Shown here: one piece after another, positions 52,895 to 60,742 of the stretch
Numbering within the stretch: position 1 is the first letter of the stretch
Layout: the number at the start of each line of letters is the position of its first letter
Assembly (NCBI GenBank): GCA_036504155.1
Contig: DASXVQ010000122.1
Location: 1 to 64,000 of the forward strand
Direction of reading: 5' to 3'
Source of the DNA: JACRCT01 sp036504155
Lineage (GTDB): Bacteria; Myxococcota; Myxococcia; Myxococcales; UBA5297
Length of the DNA stretch: 64,000 nt
Notes under the pieces: model-generated
Seen by the model: the letters and a program-made list of their open reading frames with translations, nothing else
What the model was told of the DNA's origin: nothing
Databases searched by the model: none
Made by a program: the position numbers and the translations under genes

Positions 52895-53538
52895 GGACGC
52901 CGCTCCCCGCTCGGCTGCTCCTCGCCGCGTCGCTGGCGGTGGTCGCCTGCGGCTCGCCCTCGCCCGCGCGGGTCCCGGTGGCGGGCTCCCCGCAGCTGGG
53001 CCCCGGCGACGCCTGGGTGACGCTGGTCGAGTTCGCCGACTTCCAGTGCGGGTACTGCGCCCGCGCGGCCCCGACGGTCCGCCAGATCGTGCAGGCCTAT
53101 CCCGCGACGGACCTGCGCGTGGTCTTCAAGCAACTGCCGCTGTCGTTCCACGAGCGCGCGATGCCGGCGGCGCTGGCGGCGCAGTGTGCGGCGGAGCAGG
53201 GCCAGTTCTGGGGGATGTACGACCAGCTCTTCGACGGCTCGTCGCGGCTCGAGGACGCGGACCTGCAAGCCGACGCGCAGCGGCTGGGCCTCGACCTGGG
53301 CTCCTGGACCACCTGCCTCTCGTCCGACGCGGCCCGGCAGGCCATCGAGCGCGACGTCACGCTGGGAGACGAACTCGCCGTCAGCGGCACGCCGGCCTTC
53401 TTCGTGAACGGCTACTCGATCGTCGGCGCGCAGGACCTGGAGACCTTCAAGACGCTCATCGACCGCGAGATGGCGAAGGCCAAGGCGAGCGGCATCGACC
53501 GCGCCCGGTACTACGACCAGGTGGTGCTGGGGCAGTGA
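52891..53538 (+). CDS. DsbA-like thioredoxin-fold lipoprotein
   Basis: A 215-residue lipoprotein starting at GTG (52891), which overlaps the TGA of the peptidase gene. Lipobox LAVVAC puts the lipid on Cys20. The thioredoxin fold has the active site CGYC (C53, C56) in VEFADFQCGYCARAAP and the cis-Pro loop SGTPAFFVNGYSIVG near residue 168. The intervening helical domain fits DsbA (for example PLSFHERAMPAALAAQCAA, WGMYDQLF). It probably oxidises or isomerises disulfides in the periplasm, which fits the many Cys-rich lipoproteins in this window. Confidence 0.9.
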   Translation: MRTPLPARLLLAASLAVVACGSPSPARVPVAGSPQLGPGDAWVTLVEFADFQCGYCARAAPTVRQIVQAYPATDLRVVFKQLPLSFHERAMPAALAAQCAAEQGQFWGMYDQLFDGSSRLEDADLQADAQRLGLDLGSWTTCLSSDAARQAIERDVTLGDELAVSGTPAFFVNGYSIVGAQDLETFKTLIDREMAKAKASGIDRARYYDQVVLGQ

Positions 53539-53581
53539 AAAACCTCCCCCCGACCCCCTCCAGCGGAGCTGGAGGGGGAGC
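53539..53581 (+). repeat. REP-like element, left arm (inverted)
   Basis: AAAACCTCCCCCCGACCCCC followed by TCCAGCGGAGCTGGAGGGGG. The inner part is itself a perfect hairpin, CCCCCTCCAGC/GCTGGAGGGGG with a GGA loop (53554-53578). A near-complementary arm lies at 53709-53750. The pair sits between two convergent genes (DsbA-like, ending 53538; amidohydrolase, ending 53763), a typical place for REP/BIME elements. Confidence 0.65.
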
Positions 53582-53708
53582 CGTTGGTTGCCTGCGGCGA
53601 TCCGGTAGGAGCTACTGGGGCCGCCACGTCCGTGCTCGATGCGTCGCGATTCGAGCAGGAGCGCGGTGGTGCCGTTAGCTCCGCAGAGGTGGAGTGGGGC
53701 AGAGAGGA

Positions 53709-53750
53709 GCCCCCCACCAGCTCCGCTGGAGGGGGTTGGGGGGCGGTTTC
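53709..53750 (-). repeat. REP-like element, right arm (inverted)
   Basis: Inverse partner of the arm at 53539-53581; both share CCCCCTCCAGCGGAGCTGG with flanking C/G runs. The two arms could form a long hairpin over about 210 bp or act as separate terminators. The 127 bp between (53582-53708) hold no gene that I can support. Confidence 0.65.
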
Positions 53751-53762
53751 TTTGGGGGCGCT

Positions 53763-55049
53763 CTAGAGCTCCTTCATCCGGCTCCACAGCTTGCGCGCCG
53801 CTCCCTCCGCCTTCGCCCGCAGCTCGCCCTCCTCGAAACTGAGGACCTCGCGCGCCCACAGCCGCCACAGGCCGTCGACCATGACCGCGTCGACGTGAGA
53901 CGAGGTGATGCCCAGCGCGAGGTGCGCGGCGAGCGTCTCCTCGATGATCGGGGTGGCCGAGGGGTAGTCGAGGATGACGAGGTCGGCGGCGGCGCCGGGC
54001 TTGAGCGCCCCGATGCGCACGCTGAACAGCTCGCTGGCCAGGTTCTGCCCACCGGCGTGCCAGCGCCCGAGGTCGATGCCGAACCCGGCCTCCTCGCCGC
54101 GCAGGAACGCGGCCTGGCCCTCGGCGAGGATGTCGCCGCCCAGCCCGTCGGTGCCCAGCGCCTTGCGGTTGCCGAACTTGCCGGCCGCGGCGTAGCCGGC
54201 GCCGCGGGCCATGTCCGAGCGCGGGCAGTGCACGAGCCAGGTGCCGGCGGCCTGCACCTCCGAGAAGTCCTTCCACTCGAAGTGGATGCAGTGCGCCAGG
54301 ATGGTCTTGGGCCCCAGCAGCCGGGCCTCGCTCAGCCGGCCGATGACGCCCTGCTCGTACTGCTTGAGCGAGCGCTGCTCGTCCTCGAGCGACTCGGCGG
54401 CGTGCAGGTGCACTCCGGCCTGCTTGTCCTTGGCCAGCCCGGAGAGCGCCTCGAGCGTCTCCCGCTCCATGGCGAAGGACGCATACCCGCCGACCATCCC
54501 GCGGAACCGCCCGGTGGCGCCGGACAGGAACGACTCGGTCTCCCGCAGCGCCGCGGCGCGGGCGAGCTTGCCGTGCCGGTCGCTGACCTCGCAGCACAGG
54601 GCGCCGCGCAGGCCCACCCGGTCGATGCCGGCGCGGACCGCCGACAGGCACCCCTCGATGAACGAGGGCGAGCTGTGGTGGTCGACGAGGGTGGTGACGC
54701 CGCAGCGCAGCGCCTCGGTCGCGCCGACCTGGGCCGCCAGCGCCACCGTCTCCAGGTCGAGCGCCCGGTCCAGCTTCCAGGTCACGCGCTCGACGAACTC
54801 GATGAGGCTCTTGCAGGGCGGGGTGGGCGCCGGAAGGCCGCGAGCGAGCGTGGCGTACAGGTGGGTGTGCGCCGCGACCAGGCCGCCCATCACCAGCTTG
54901 CCCTGCAGGTCGGTCACCCGGTCGCCGGGCTCGGGGGCGAGGTCCTTGCCGCGCGAGACGATGAGGCCGCCCTCGACGCGGACGTCCTCGGCCGCGACCA
55001 GGGTCTCACCGATGTCGACCAGCCTCCCGCCCTTGAGGAGCTCGCCCAT
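53763..55049 (-). CDS. SsnA-like amidohydrolase
   Basis: A 428-residue TIM-barrel amidohydrolase of the SsnA/TRZ-ATZ kind. Metal ligands are visible: AAHTHLYATLARG (HxH, about 60-72), VHLHAAESLEDEQRS (about 217-231), LAHCIHFEW and GTDGLGGDIL (Asp about 298). The match over residues 55-110 (GLVAAHTHLYATLARGL then CKSLIEFVERVTWKLDRALD) is typical of SsnA, a protein associated with selenium-dependent purine/xanthine catabolism in some bacteria, though no selenium gene lies here. The gene follows the threonine-synthase-like gene by 42 bp and is probably in the same operon. Confidence 0.8.
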   Translation of the reverse strand: MGELLKGGRLVDIGETLVAAEDVRVEGGLIVSRGKDLAPEPGDRVTDLQGKLVMGGLVAAHTHLYATLARGLPAPTPPCKSLIEFVERVTWKLDRALDLETVALAAQVGATEALRCGVTTLVDHHSSPSFIEGCLSAVRAGIDRVGLRGALCCEVSDRHGKLARAAALRETESFLSGATGRFRGMVGGYASFAMERETLEALSGLAKDKQAGVHLHAAESLEDEQRSLKQYEQGVIGRLSEARLLGPKTILAHCIHFEWKDFSEVQAAGTWLVHCPRSDMARGAGYAAAGKFGNRKALGTDGLGGDILAEGQAAFLRGEEAGFGIDLGRWHAGGQNLASELFSVRIGALKPGAAADLVILDYPSATPIIEETLAAHLALGITSSHVDAVMVDGLWRLWAREVLSFEEGELRAKAEGAARKLWSRMKEL

Positions 55050-55091
55050 GGTGTGCCGCCTCTCTTCCTCGCCCTGCGTGGTGAGTGAGCC

Positions 55092-56267
55092 CTAGACCCC
55101 GGCCTGTTTGGCCGCCTGCTCGACCTTCGCCAGCTCGCGCCCGACCTCGGCTCGCGGCGCGGCCTTCGCGCTGCTGCGCGCGCGGCCGTTCACCAGCGCC
55201 AGGACCCTCTGGCCCCTCTCGAGGATGCCTTCGCTCGCTGCCTGCCTGAGCCCCGCCAGGACCCGCGCACCGTCGGGATCCACCGCCAGCGCCGCGCGCC
55301 GGGCCGCTTCGAGCGCCGCCTCCCGGGCAGCCTCGTCCTCCACCGCCACCGCGGCGCCGTCGCTCGCCTTCACGGCCTTCGCCGCGCGGGCCCAGCCGGC
55401 GTCGGCCTCGCGGCCCTTCAGCGCGCCGCCCAGGCGGACGCGGCCCGCGGGCTCCACCGCGAGGATCCTCGGCGCCGCCTGGACCAGCCCGGCTCGCCTC
55501 ATCTCCTCCAGCCCGCGGGCGACGGCGGCGACGAGCTCGCCTCCGGCCGCGTCGGCGACGGCGACCCAGTCCGGCATGCGCTCGCAAAGCTGATCGGCAA
55601 TCTCGTGGCCGGCGGTCTTGAGCCCCTCGAAGGTCCAGGGCGCGGCGAGCGGCGTGCGGTCGAACCACCGCAGCTTCTTGCAGGCCTCGGCGCACAGCCG
55701 GGCGGCTTCGAAGAGGGGGCCGTCGACGCGCAGCACCAGCGCCCCGAAGAGCGCGGCCAGCGCGAGGTCGTCTTCCGCCGCGTCGTCCGGGGCGAAGACC
55801 ACGGCGCGCTGTCCGGCCGAGGCACCTAGGCAGGCCAGCGACGGCGCCGCGGCGCCGCCCGAGGCGACGGCGAGGACCTTGCGGCCGGCCTGGCGGGCCT
55901 GCACCGAGGCGAGCGCCGAGGCGCGGTCCTCGAGGGTCCCGGCGGGGCTGCGTCCCTCGTCCTTGAGGTAGAGCCCGTCGAGGCCCGTCCACTCGGCCAG
56001 GCGCGGGGCGCCAAAGATGGGCGTGTAGCCGATCTGCAGGCCGGGGAGCTCCGCCAGCTCGTCGAGCGGCAGCAGCTCCTTGTAGCGCCACATCCACGGC
56101 TCGCGGCGGGCGAGCGTGGACAGGTCGAGCGAGCGCGAGACGTCGGCGAGGTCGTAGGCGAGCTCGACGAGGCCCGTCTCGGCGCACTCCAGGCAGCGGC
56201 CGGCCTTCGCGCTCACGCGCTGGCCGCAGTTCGTGCAGACGAGCCCTGTGACCTGCCGCTCTCCCAT
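55092..56267 (-). CDS. threonine synthase-like protein without the PLP lysine
   Basis: A 391-residue member of the fold-type II PLP family. The N-terminal zinc-ribbon-like pair CTNCGQRV ... GRCLECAETG (about 10-30) is typical of threonine synthases, and residues 75-110 match (GYTPIFGAPRLAEWTGLDGL, LYLKDEGRSPAG). In functional enzymes the next segment is SFKDR, whose Lys forms the Schiff base; here it reads TLEDR, with Glu113 (codon GAG at 55929-55931). The phosphate/PLP-binding SSGN loop reads ASGGAAAP, so the Asn is lost too. A Lys-to-Glu change would take one transition (AAG to GAG). Both losses argue for a non-enzymatic homologue. Partner of the SsnA-like gene by position. Confidence 0.8.
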   Translation of the reverse strand: MGERQVTGLVCTNCGQRVSAKAGRCLECAETGLVELAYDLADVSRSLDLSTLARREPWMWRYKELLPLDELAELPGLQIGYTPIFGAPRLAEWTGLDGLYLKDEGRSPAGTLEDRASALASVQARQAGRKVLAVASGGAAAPSLACLGASAGQRAVVFAPDDAAEDDLALAALFGALVLRVDGPLFEAARLCAEACKKLRWFDRTPLAAPWTFEGLKTAGHEIADQLCERMPDWVAVADAAGGELVAAVARGLEEMRRAGLVQAAPRILAVEPAGRVRLGGALKGREADAGWARAAKAVKASDGAAVAVEDEAAREAALEAARRAALAVDPDGARVLAGLRQAASEGILERGQRVLALVNGRARSSAKAAPRAEVGRELAKVEQAAKQAGV

Positions 56268-56335
56268 CAGTCGCACCCTTCGAACGTGATAGCCGACCGG
56301 CCGCAGGCCAGCAAGCGTCCCCGCCCGCCGCGGGA

Positions 56336-57448
56336 TCAGGCGATGCGGGTGAGCTCGACGGGCGGGGCTTCCTCCGGTGCCGGCTGGGCGCAGGCCCCTT
56401 CGCGCTCGCGCAGGAGGTCGGCCGGGTGGAGGCGGTGGAGGGCGAGCGAGACGAGGCCGACGGCGACCTGCGGGGCGAGGCTCGCCAGGTGCGTGAGCGC
56501 GGCGAACGCGGCGGCCTGCTCGGCGGTGGCGCCCAGCGCGCGCGCGGCCCAGCTGGACGTCAGGAAGTACATGCCCAGGCCGATGGGCAACCCGGGGGTG
56601 AGCTGGCCGAGCGAGACGGCGCCCAGGACGACCCCGCCGGCGAAGAGCCCGCGCGGCACTCCGAGCGCCTGCAGCGCGAGCCCGAAGCCGAGGGCCGAGG
56701 CGAGCACCGGGCCGAAGGAGGCGGCGAAGGCCTGCGCCATCCGGCGGGGCGAGCGCACGGCGGCCAGCCCGCGGCCCAGGTGGGCCAGGCCGCGAGCGAG
56801 GCGGGGAAACCGGCCACGCGACTCGAGCCGCAGGCTCGCCGGGAGCGCCCAGCGCGCGGCGCCGAGCGCCAGGCCGACGAGCAGCACGCAGGCGACGCTG
56901 GAGAGAGCCAAGGCGAGGCCGAGCCGCGGGGCGAAGCGCGACCCGGGGCCTGCCAGGGCCAGGCAGACGACCGAGAGCAGCGCAGCCAGCTCCAGCAGCT
57001 TGCATACGAGCACCGAGCCGAGGCTCTCGAAGAAGGGCCGGCGGGTCCGGCGGGCCAGGAAGAAGGCGCGGAAGAACTCGCCCAGCTTGCCGGGGACGGC
57101 GTTGTGGAAGAAGGCGCCGATGGCCACTGCGTGGAAGCGCGGGCCGAAGGGCGGGGCGGGCTCGGCCAGCGTGTAGCGCCACTGCAGCGCGCGCAGCGGG
57201 AGGATGGCGGCGGCGCAGGCGGCGAAGGCGAGGACCCACGGCAAGTGATGGGGCAACTGCGAGAGCCAGGGGCCGACCGGAAAGCGCGGGGCCAGGCGCA
57301 GGCCGCCCGAGAGGTGGATGTGGAAGAAGGCGCTGGCGATCAGCGGCACGCTGAGCACGGCGCCCAGCAGGGCGGCGGGGGCGCGCTTCAACCAGCGTGC
57401 GCGAAAAGGTGAGGCTGGGGCAGGGGGGACGTCGGATGGCGGGGGCAC
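56336..57448 (-). CDS. flippase-like membrane protein (LPG synthase TM/UPF0104 family)
   Basis: A 370-residue integral membrane protein with about 8-9 hydrophobic helices (about 23-45, 70-90, 110-125, 145-165, 170-200, 240-265, 270-300, 320-340). The signature FHNAVPGKLGEFFRAFFLARR (about 114-134) is the conserved core of the lysylphosphatidylglycerol-synthase N-terminal/AglD-like family. Such proteins move lipids or polyprenol-linked sugars across membranes. The C-terminus is short and hydrophilic. It is separated from the threonine-synthase-like gene by 68 bp, same direction; possibly one operon. Confidence 0.82.
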   Translation of the reverse strand: MPPPSDVPPAPASPFRARWLKRAPAALLGAVLSVPLIASAFFHIHLSGGLRLAPRFPVGPWLSQLPHHLPWVLAFAACAAAILPLRALQWRYTLAEPAPPFGPRFHAVAIGAFFHNAVPGKLGEFFRAFFLARRTRRPFFESLGSVLVCKLLELAALLSVVCLALAGPGSRFAPRLGLALALSSVACVLLVGLALGAARWALPASLRLESRGRFPRLARGLAHLGRGLAAVRSPRRMAQAFAASFGPVLASALGFGLALQALGVPRGLFAGGVVLGAVSLGQLTPGLPIGLGMYFLTSSWAARALGATAEQAAAFAALTHLASLAPQVAVGLVSLALHRLHPADLLREREGACAQPAPEEAPPVELTRIA

Positions 57449-57510
57449 CGTGGGACCTCGCCCCGCTCAACCTCCGGTGCCGGGAGTGCCTTCCCAGCAC
57501 CCGAAAGAAG

Positions 57511-57536
57511 AAGGGGAGCGGTTGCCCGCTCCCCTT
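57511..57536 (-). terminator. terminator hairpin of the tandem-repeat membrane protein gene
   Basis: AAGGGGAGCG pairs perfectly with CGCTCCCCTT around a 6-base loop, 26 bp beyond the stop codon of the minus-strand gene ending at 57563. The minus-strand RNA then continues UCUUCUUUC, a reasonable U-rich tail. Strong intrinsic terminator. Confidence 0.8.
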
Positions 57537-57562
57537 CGGTGCTCAGCAGCGGGGCTATGGAA

Positions 57563-58408
57563 TCAGGCCGCGGCGGCCACCGCAGGCAGGGCGGCACCGG
57601 GGCGGAAGCTCGCATGGTCGAAGTTGAACTTGTAGACCTTGTTGAAGTACCAGGCCCCGTAGATGCCCAGGGTGATGGAGGTCAGCAGCCCGCCGACGAG
57701 GTTGAGGACGAAGAGCTCGGCCCCCTCTCCGTCGAAGCCGCCGGCGAAGGTCTGGCCCTCGACGGTGACCAGGGTGTGCTCGCTGAAGAACCTCATCATC
57801 TTGACCTGGAACCAGGCGCCGTAGATGCCCAGGGTGATCGAGGTGAGCAGGGCGCCGACCAGGAACGTCACGAAGAGGTCGCCGCCGGCGCCGGTGAAGG
57901 TCATCTTCCCGTAGGTCTGGCCACCCCGGACGATCTCGGTGGTGTCGAGCATCACCTTCTGCAGCTTGCAGGCGAACCAGGGGTAGTAGATGCCGAACGT
58001 GATTCCGGTCAGCAGCATCCCGACGAAGACCGTGATGAAGAGCTCCTTGCCAGTGATCTTGACGGCGCCGCTGTAGGTCGAGCCGTCGGCGCCGACGCCC
58101 TTCAGGTGCTCCGCGTGCCAGCGGCTGAGGTCGGCGATGAACCAGGCGCTGTAGATGCCCAGGGTGATGGAGGTGAGCAGCCCGCCGACCAGCGCCTTGA
58201 CGAAGAGCTCGCCGCCGGTGCCGTCGAAGGAGAGCTTCACCTCCCCGGAGGACGTCTTCATGGTCGTGTTGTCCGCCACGAACCGGAGCAGGGTCACCAT
58301 GAACCAGGGCAGGTAGATGCCAAGAGTGATGGCGGAAAGCAGCCCGCCCACCAGGAACTTCACGAACAGCTGTGCCCCCTGGCCCTGATAGGTCAGTCGC
58401 ACGTCCAT
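57563..58408 (-). CDS. membrane protein of five tandem DUF898-like repeats
   Basis: A 281-residue protein made of five consecutive repeats of about 54-58 residues. Each has a beta-like start (YQGQGAQLFV, FDGTGGELFV, ITGKELFI, FTGAGGDLFV, FDGEGAELFV), then a hydrophobic helix with LVGgLLTSITLGIYxxWF, then a polar stretch with Thr/Lys (for example KTSSGEVKLS). The motif GIY-x-x-W is like DUF898/YjgN modules, which usually occur as one or two per protein. Five such helices imply a membrane protein built by duplication. The ATG at 58408 has GAGGAG eight bases upstream. Role unknown. Confidence 0.8.
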   Translation of the reverse strand: MDVRLTYQGQGAQLFVKFLVGGLLSAITLGIYLPWFMVTLLRFVADNTTMKTSSGEVKLSFDGTGGELFVKALVGGLLTSITLGIYSAWFIADLSRWHAEHLKGVGADGSTYSGAVKITGKELFITVFVGMLLTGITFGIYYPWFACKLQKVMLDTTEIVRGGQTYGKMTFTGAGGDLFVTFLVGALLTSITLGIYGAWFQVKMMRFFSEHTLVTVEGQTFAGGFDGEGAELFVLNLVGGLLTSITLGIYGAWYFNKVYKFNFDHASFRPGAALPAVAAAA

Positions 58409-58605
58409 GTGTTTTCTCCTCGGGTAATGCCTCGTGAAGTGATTCGGGAATTGCGTCGCCGCTTGCGTCCCCTGAACGAAAGCCCTGCCCCAGCGTTCTG
58501 CCTGGGGTTCCGCCAAGGGGCGACATCTGGGAAAGAGCCGGCAACTCGGCCTTCCCGCATGCGCGAGCCGGATCTACTGTAGCGGCCTCTCCCTGAGGTG
58601 ACCGG

Positions 58606-59019
58606 ATGCAGAGCCTGAAGGACAAGCTGATCCAGGCCGGCGTGGTGAGCGAGGACTACCGCCCTGGCGAGTCGACCGAGGCGCGTGCTGCCCGCTTGAA
58701 CAAGGAGCAGACCGACAGGCGCACGGAGATCGCCAAGCTCGTCGCGGCCAACCGGGTCGAGACCAAGCTCGGCGAGCACGTCTTCTTCTTCACCACCCGC
58801 TCCAAGAAGATGCGCCGCCTGGTCATCGAGGAGCCGGTCAAGCAGAAGCTCGAGCAGGGCGAGTACGCGGTGGTGGAGTGGCCCAACCAGCCCGACTTCC
58901 CGTGGGCCGTGGTCCCCCGCGCCATCGCCGACCGCATCCTGAAGATGGACGAGGTCGCCGTGCGCTTCTACGTGAAGAGCGAGAAGGAGCAGTACGGCGT
59001 CGACGGCTCGGCGGCGTGA
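58606..59019 (+). CDS. DUF2058 domain protein
   Basis: A 137-residue soluble protein. It fits the DUF2058 (YaiL) pattern: SLKDKLIQAGVVSEDY at the N-terminus, a charged helix (about 25-50, AARLNKEQTDRRTEIAKLVA) and the C-terminal YAVVEWP and AVVPRAIADRILKMDE segment. Known members are nucleoprotein- or RNA-associated and of unclear function. GAGGTGA, an excellent Shine-Dalgarno, lies just upstream. It is divergent from the tandem-repeat gene. Confidence 0.72.
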   Translation: MQSLKDKLIQAGVVSEDYRPGESTEARAARLNKEQTDRRTEIAKLVAANRVETKLGEHVFFFTTRSKKMRRLVIEEPVKQKLEQGEYAVVEWPNQPDFPWAVVPRAIADRILKMDEVAVRFYVKSEKEQYGVDGSAA

Positions 59020-59142
59020 GGCCTCGCGGTCGGCCGAAAAGGTCCTAGGACGCGGGGGCTTGCGGGCCTGGCAGCGCCCGACAGGCTCGGGGTGACGGAC
59101 GGCCGCGGGGATGGCACTATGCGCCCGCACCCCGGAGCCCTC

Positions 59143-60708
59143 ATGCGCGCCCTCGTCCTCGCCGTCCTCATCCTCGCCGCGTGCAGCACCGAACCGGCCA
59201 GCGGAATGGATGCCTCGACCGTCTCGGCCGACGGATCGCTGAACCCGGAGGCCGACGCGGGCGAGGTCACGCCGGACGCGGGAGGCGCGGGGGCGGACGC
59301 GGCCGTCGTCATCGGAGACGCCGGCGACCCCTGCGGCGCTCCCGGCGTGCAGAAGATCGTCAAGCTCGAGGCGAGCCCCGACACCCTCAAGCTGGCTCGC
59401 GGCGCCGAAGTGGAGCTGACGGTGCGTGCCACGTTCTCGTCCGGCTGCGTCCGCGAGGTGACCACCGTCTACTTCACGGTCAGCGACCCGACCGTCGCCA
59501 CCGTCACCACCTCCGCCGACGCGATCACCGTGCGCGCGCTCGCCAACGGCAGCGCCGAGCTGACGGCGACCTCGGAGCAGGGCGGCGGGGGCGTCGCCTC
59601 GAACAAGGTCGCGGTCACTGTCGCCGACCCGGTGCAGACCAACACCGAGACCCGCGCGGTGTGGGTCACCCGCTTCGCGCTCGGCAGCGAGGCCGCCCTC
59701 AAGGCCATCCTCGACAAGGCCAAGGCCAACAACTTCAACACCGTCTTCCTGCAGGTCCGCGGCACCGGCGACGCCTACTACACCTCGACCCTCGTGCCCT
59801 CGTGGGGCGGCGGCAAGGGGCTGGGCAAGGACCCGGGCTGGGACCCGCTGCAAGTCGGCGTCACCTACGGGCACTCGCTGGGCTTGCAGGTCCACGCCTA
59901 CCTGAACGCGATGACCGGCTGGACCAAGACCGACGCCGGCCCGAACCCGATTCCCGCCGCCACGCCCAGGCACATCCTGGATGCCCACCCCGAGTTCACC
60001 TGCAAGACCGCCACGGACACCTACCCGAACGACGACGGCTACGTCTGGATCGGCGCGGACCCGGCCTACCGCACGCACCTGGCCGACGTGGTCGAAGAGG
60101 TCATCACGAACTACGCGGTGGACGGCATCCACCTCGACCGCATCCGCACCCCCGGCTCCGACTGCTGCCACACCCCGGCGCTCGACGCGGCGTTCAAGAC
60201 CGCGGGCGGGACCTGGGCCGACTTCTCGCGCTCGCAGATCGACGAGACGGTCAAGGCGGTCTACGACCGCATGGTCGCCAAGAAGCCGGCGATGGTGCTC
60301 TCCGCCTCGGTGTGGGGCATCCACAAGCGGCTGCCGGGCTGCACCAGCACCAGCGAAGGCTGGTCGGACTACTACCAGGACTCCGTCGGCTGGGCGCAGA
60401 AGGGCTTCATCGACATGCTCAACCCGATGATCTACTGGCCCATCAAGGCCGGCGCCTGCACCGACTGGGCGGCGCTGTCCGACTACTTCGCCGCCCACGC
60501 GAACGGCCGCCTGCTGGTGGCGGGCATGACCGCCGCGCGCGGCTCGTTCCCGGAGCTGGCCGCGGACGTCGACTACGCGCGGCAGAAGAAGCTCGCCGGC
60601 ACCGTGGTCTTCGCCAGCACCTACCTCGACCAGTTCTCTCTGTGGGACGACTACCTGGCCGGCCCGTACGTCGACCCCGTCCCGCCCACCCCCATGACCC
60701 ACCGGTAA
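59143..60708 (+). CDS. lipoprotein with Ig-like and GHL10 glycosidase-like domains
   Basis: A 521-residue secreted lipoprotein (lipobox ILAAC, Cys13; GGAG six bases before the ATG). An Asp-rich linker (residues about 20-70, DASTVSADGSLNPEADAGE and so on) is followed by an Ig-like domain (about 75-165, VKLEASPDTLKLARGAEVEL). The rest matches glycosyl hydrolase-like 10 (DUF187): RAVWVTRFALGSEAALKAIL, NFNTVFLQVRGTGDAYYTS, VDGIHLDRIRTPGSD, LSASVWGIHK. Asp in HLDRIR and Glu/Asp around 360 may be catalytic. Probably acts on surface or environmental polysaccharide. Confidence 0.88.
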   Translation: MRALVLAVLILAACSTEPASGMDASTVSADGSLNPEADAGEVTPDAGGAGADAAVVIGDAGDPCGAPGVQKIVKLEASPDTLKLARGAEVELTVRATFSSGCVREVTTVYFTVSDPTVATVTTSADAITVRALANGSAELTATSEQGGGGVASNKVAVTVADPVQTNTETRAVWVTRFALGSEAALKAILDKAKANNFNTVFLQVRGTGDAYYTSTLVPSWGGGKGLGKDPGWDPLQVGVTYGHSLGLQVHAYLNAMTGWTKTDAGPNPIPAATPRHILDAHPEFTCKTATDTYPNDDGYVWIGADPAYRTHLADVVEEVITNYAVDGIHLDRIRTPGSDCCHTPALDAAFKTAGGTWADFSRSQIDETVKAVYDRMVAKKPAMVLSASVWGIHKRLPGCTSTSEGWSDYYQDSVGWAQKGFIDMLNPMIYWPIKAGACTDWAALSDYFAAHANGRLLVAGMTAARGSFPELAADVDYARQKKLAGTVVFASTYLDQFSLWDDYLAGPYVDPVPPTPMTHR

Positions 60709-60742
60709 CGGCCGCCTCGCGCGGTTAGATGAGACGACCACC

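Noticed and set aside
52546..54651. 701-codon minus-strand frame spanning the DsbA-like gene and repeats
   Set aside because: It crosses three unrelated regions, including the hairpin repeats, and is Arg/Gly-rich; a shadow frame.
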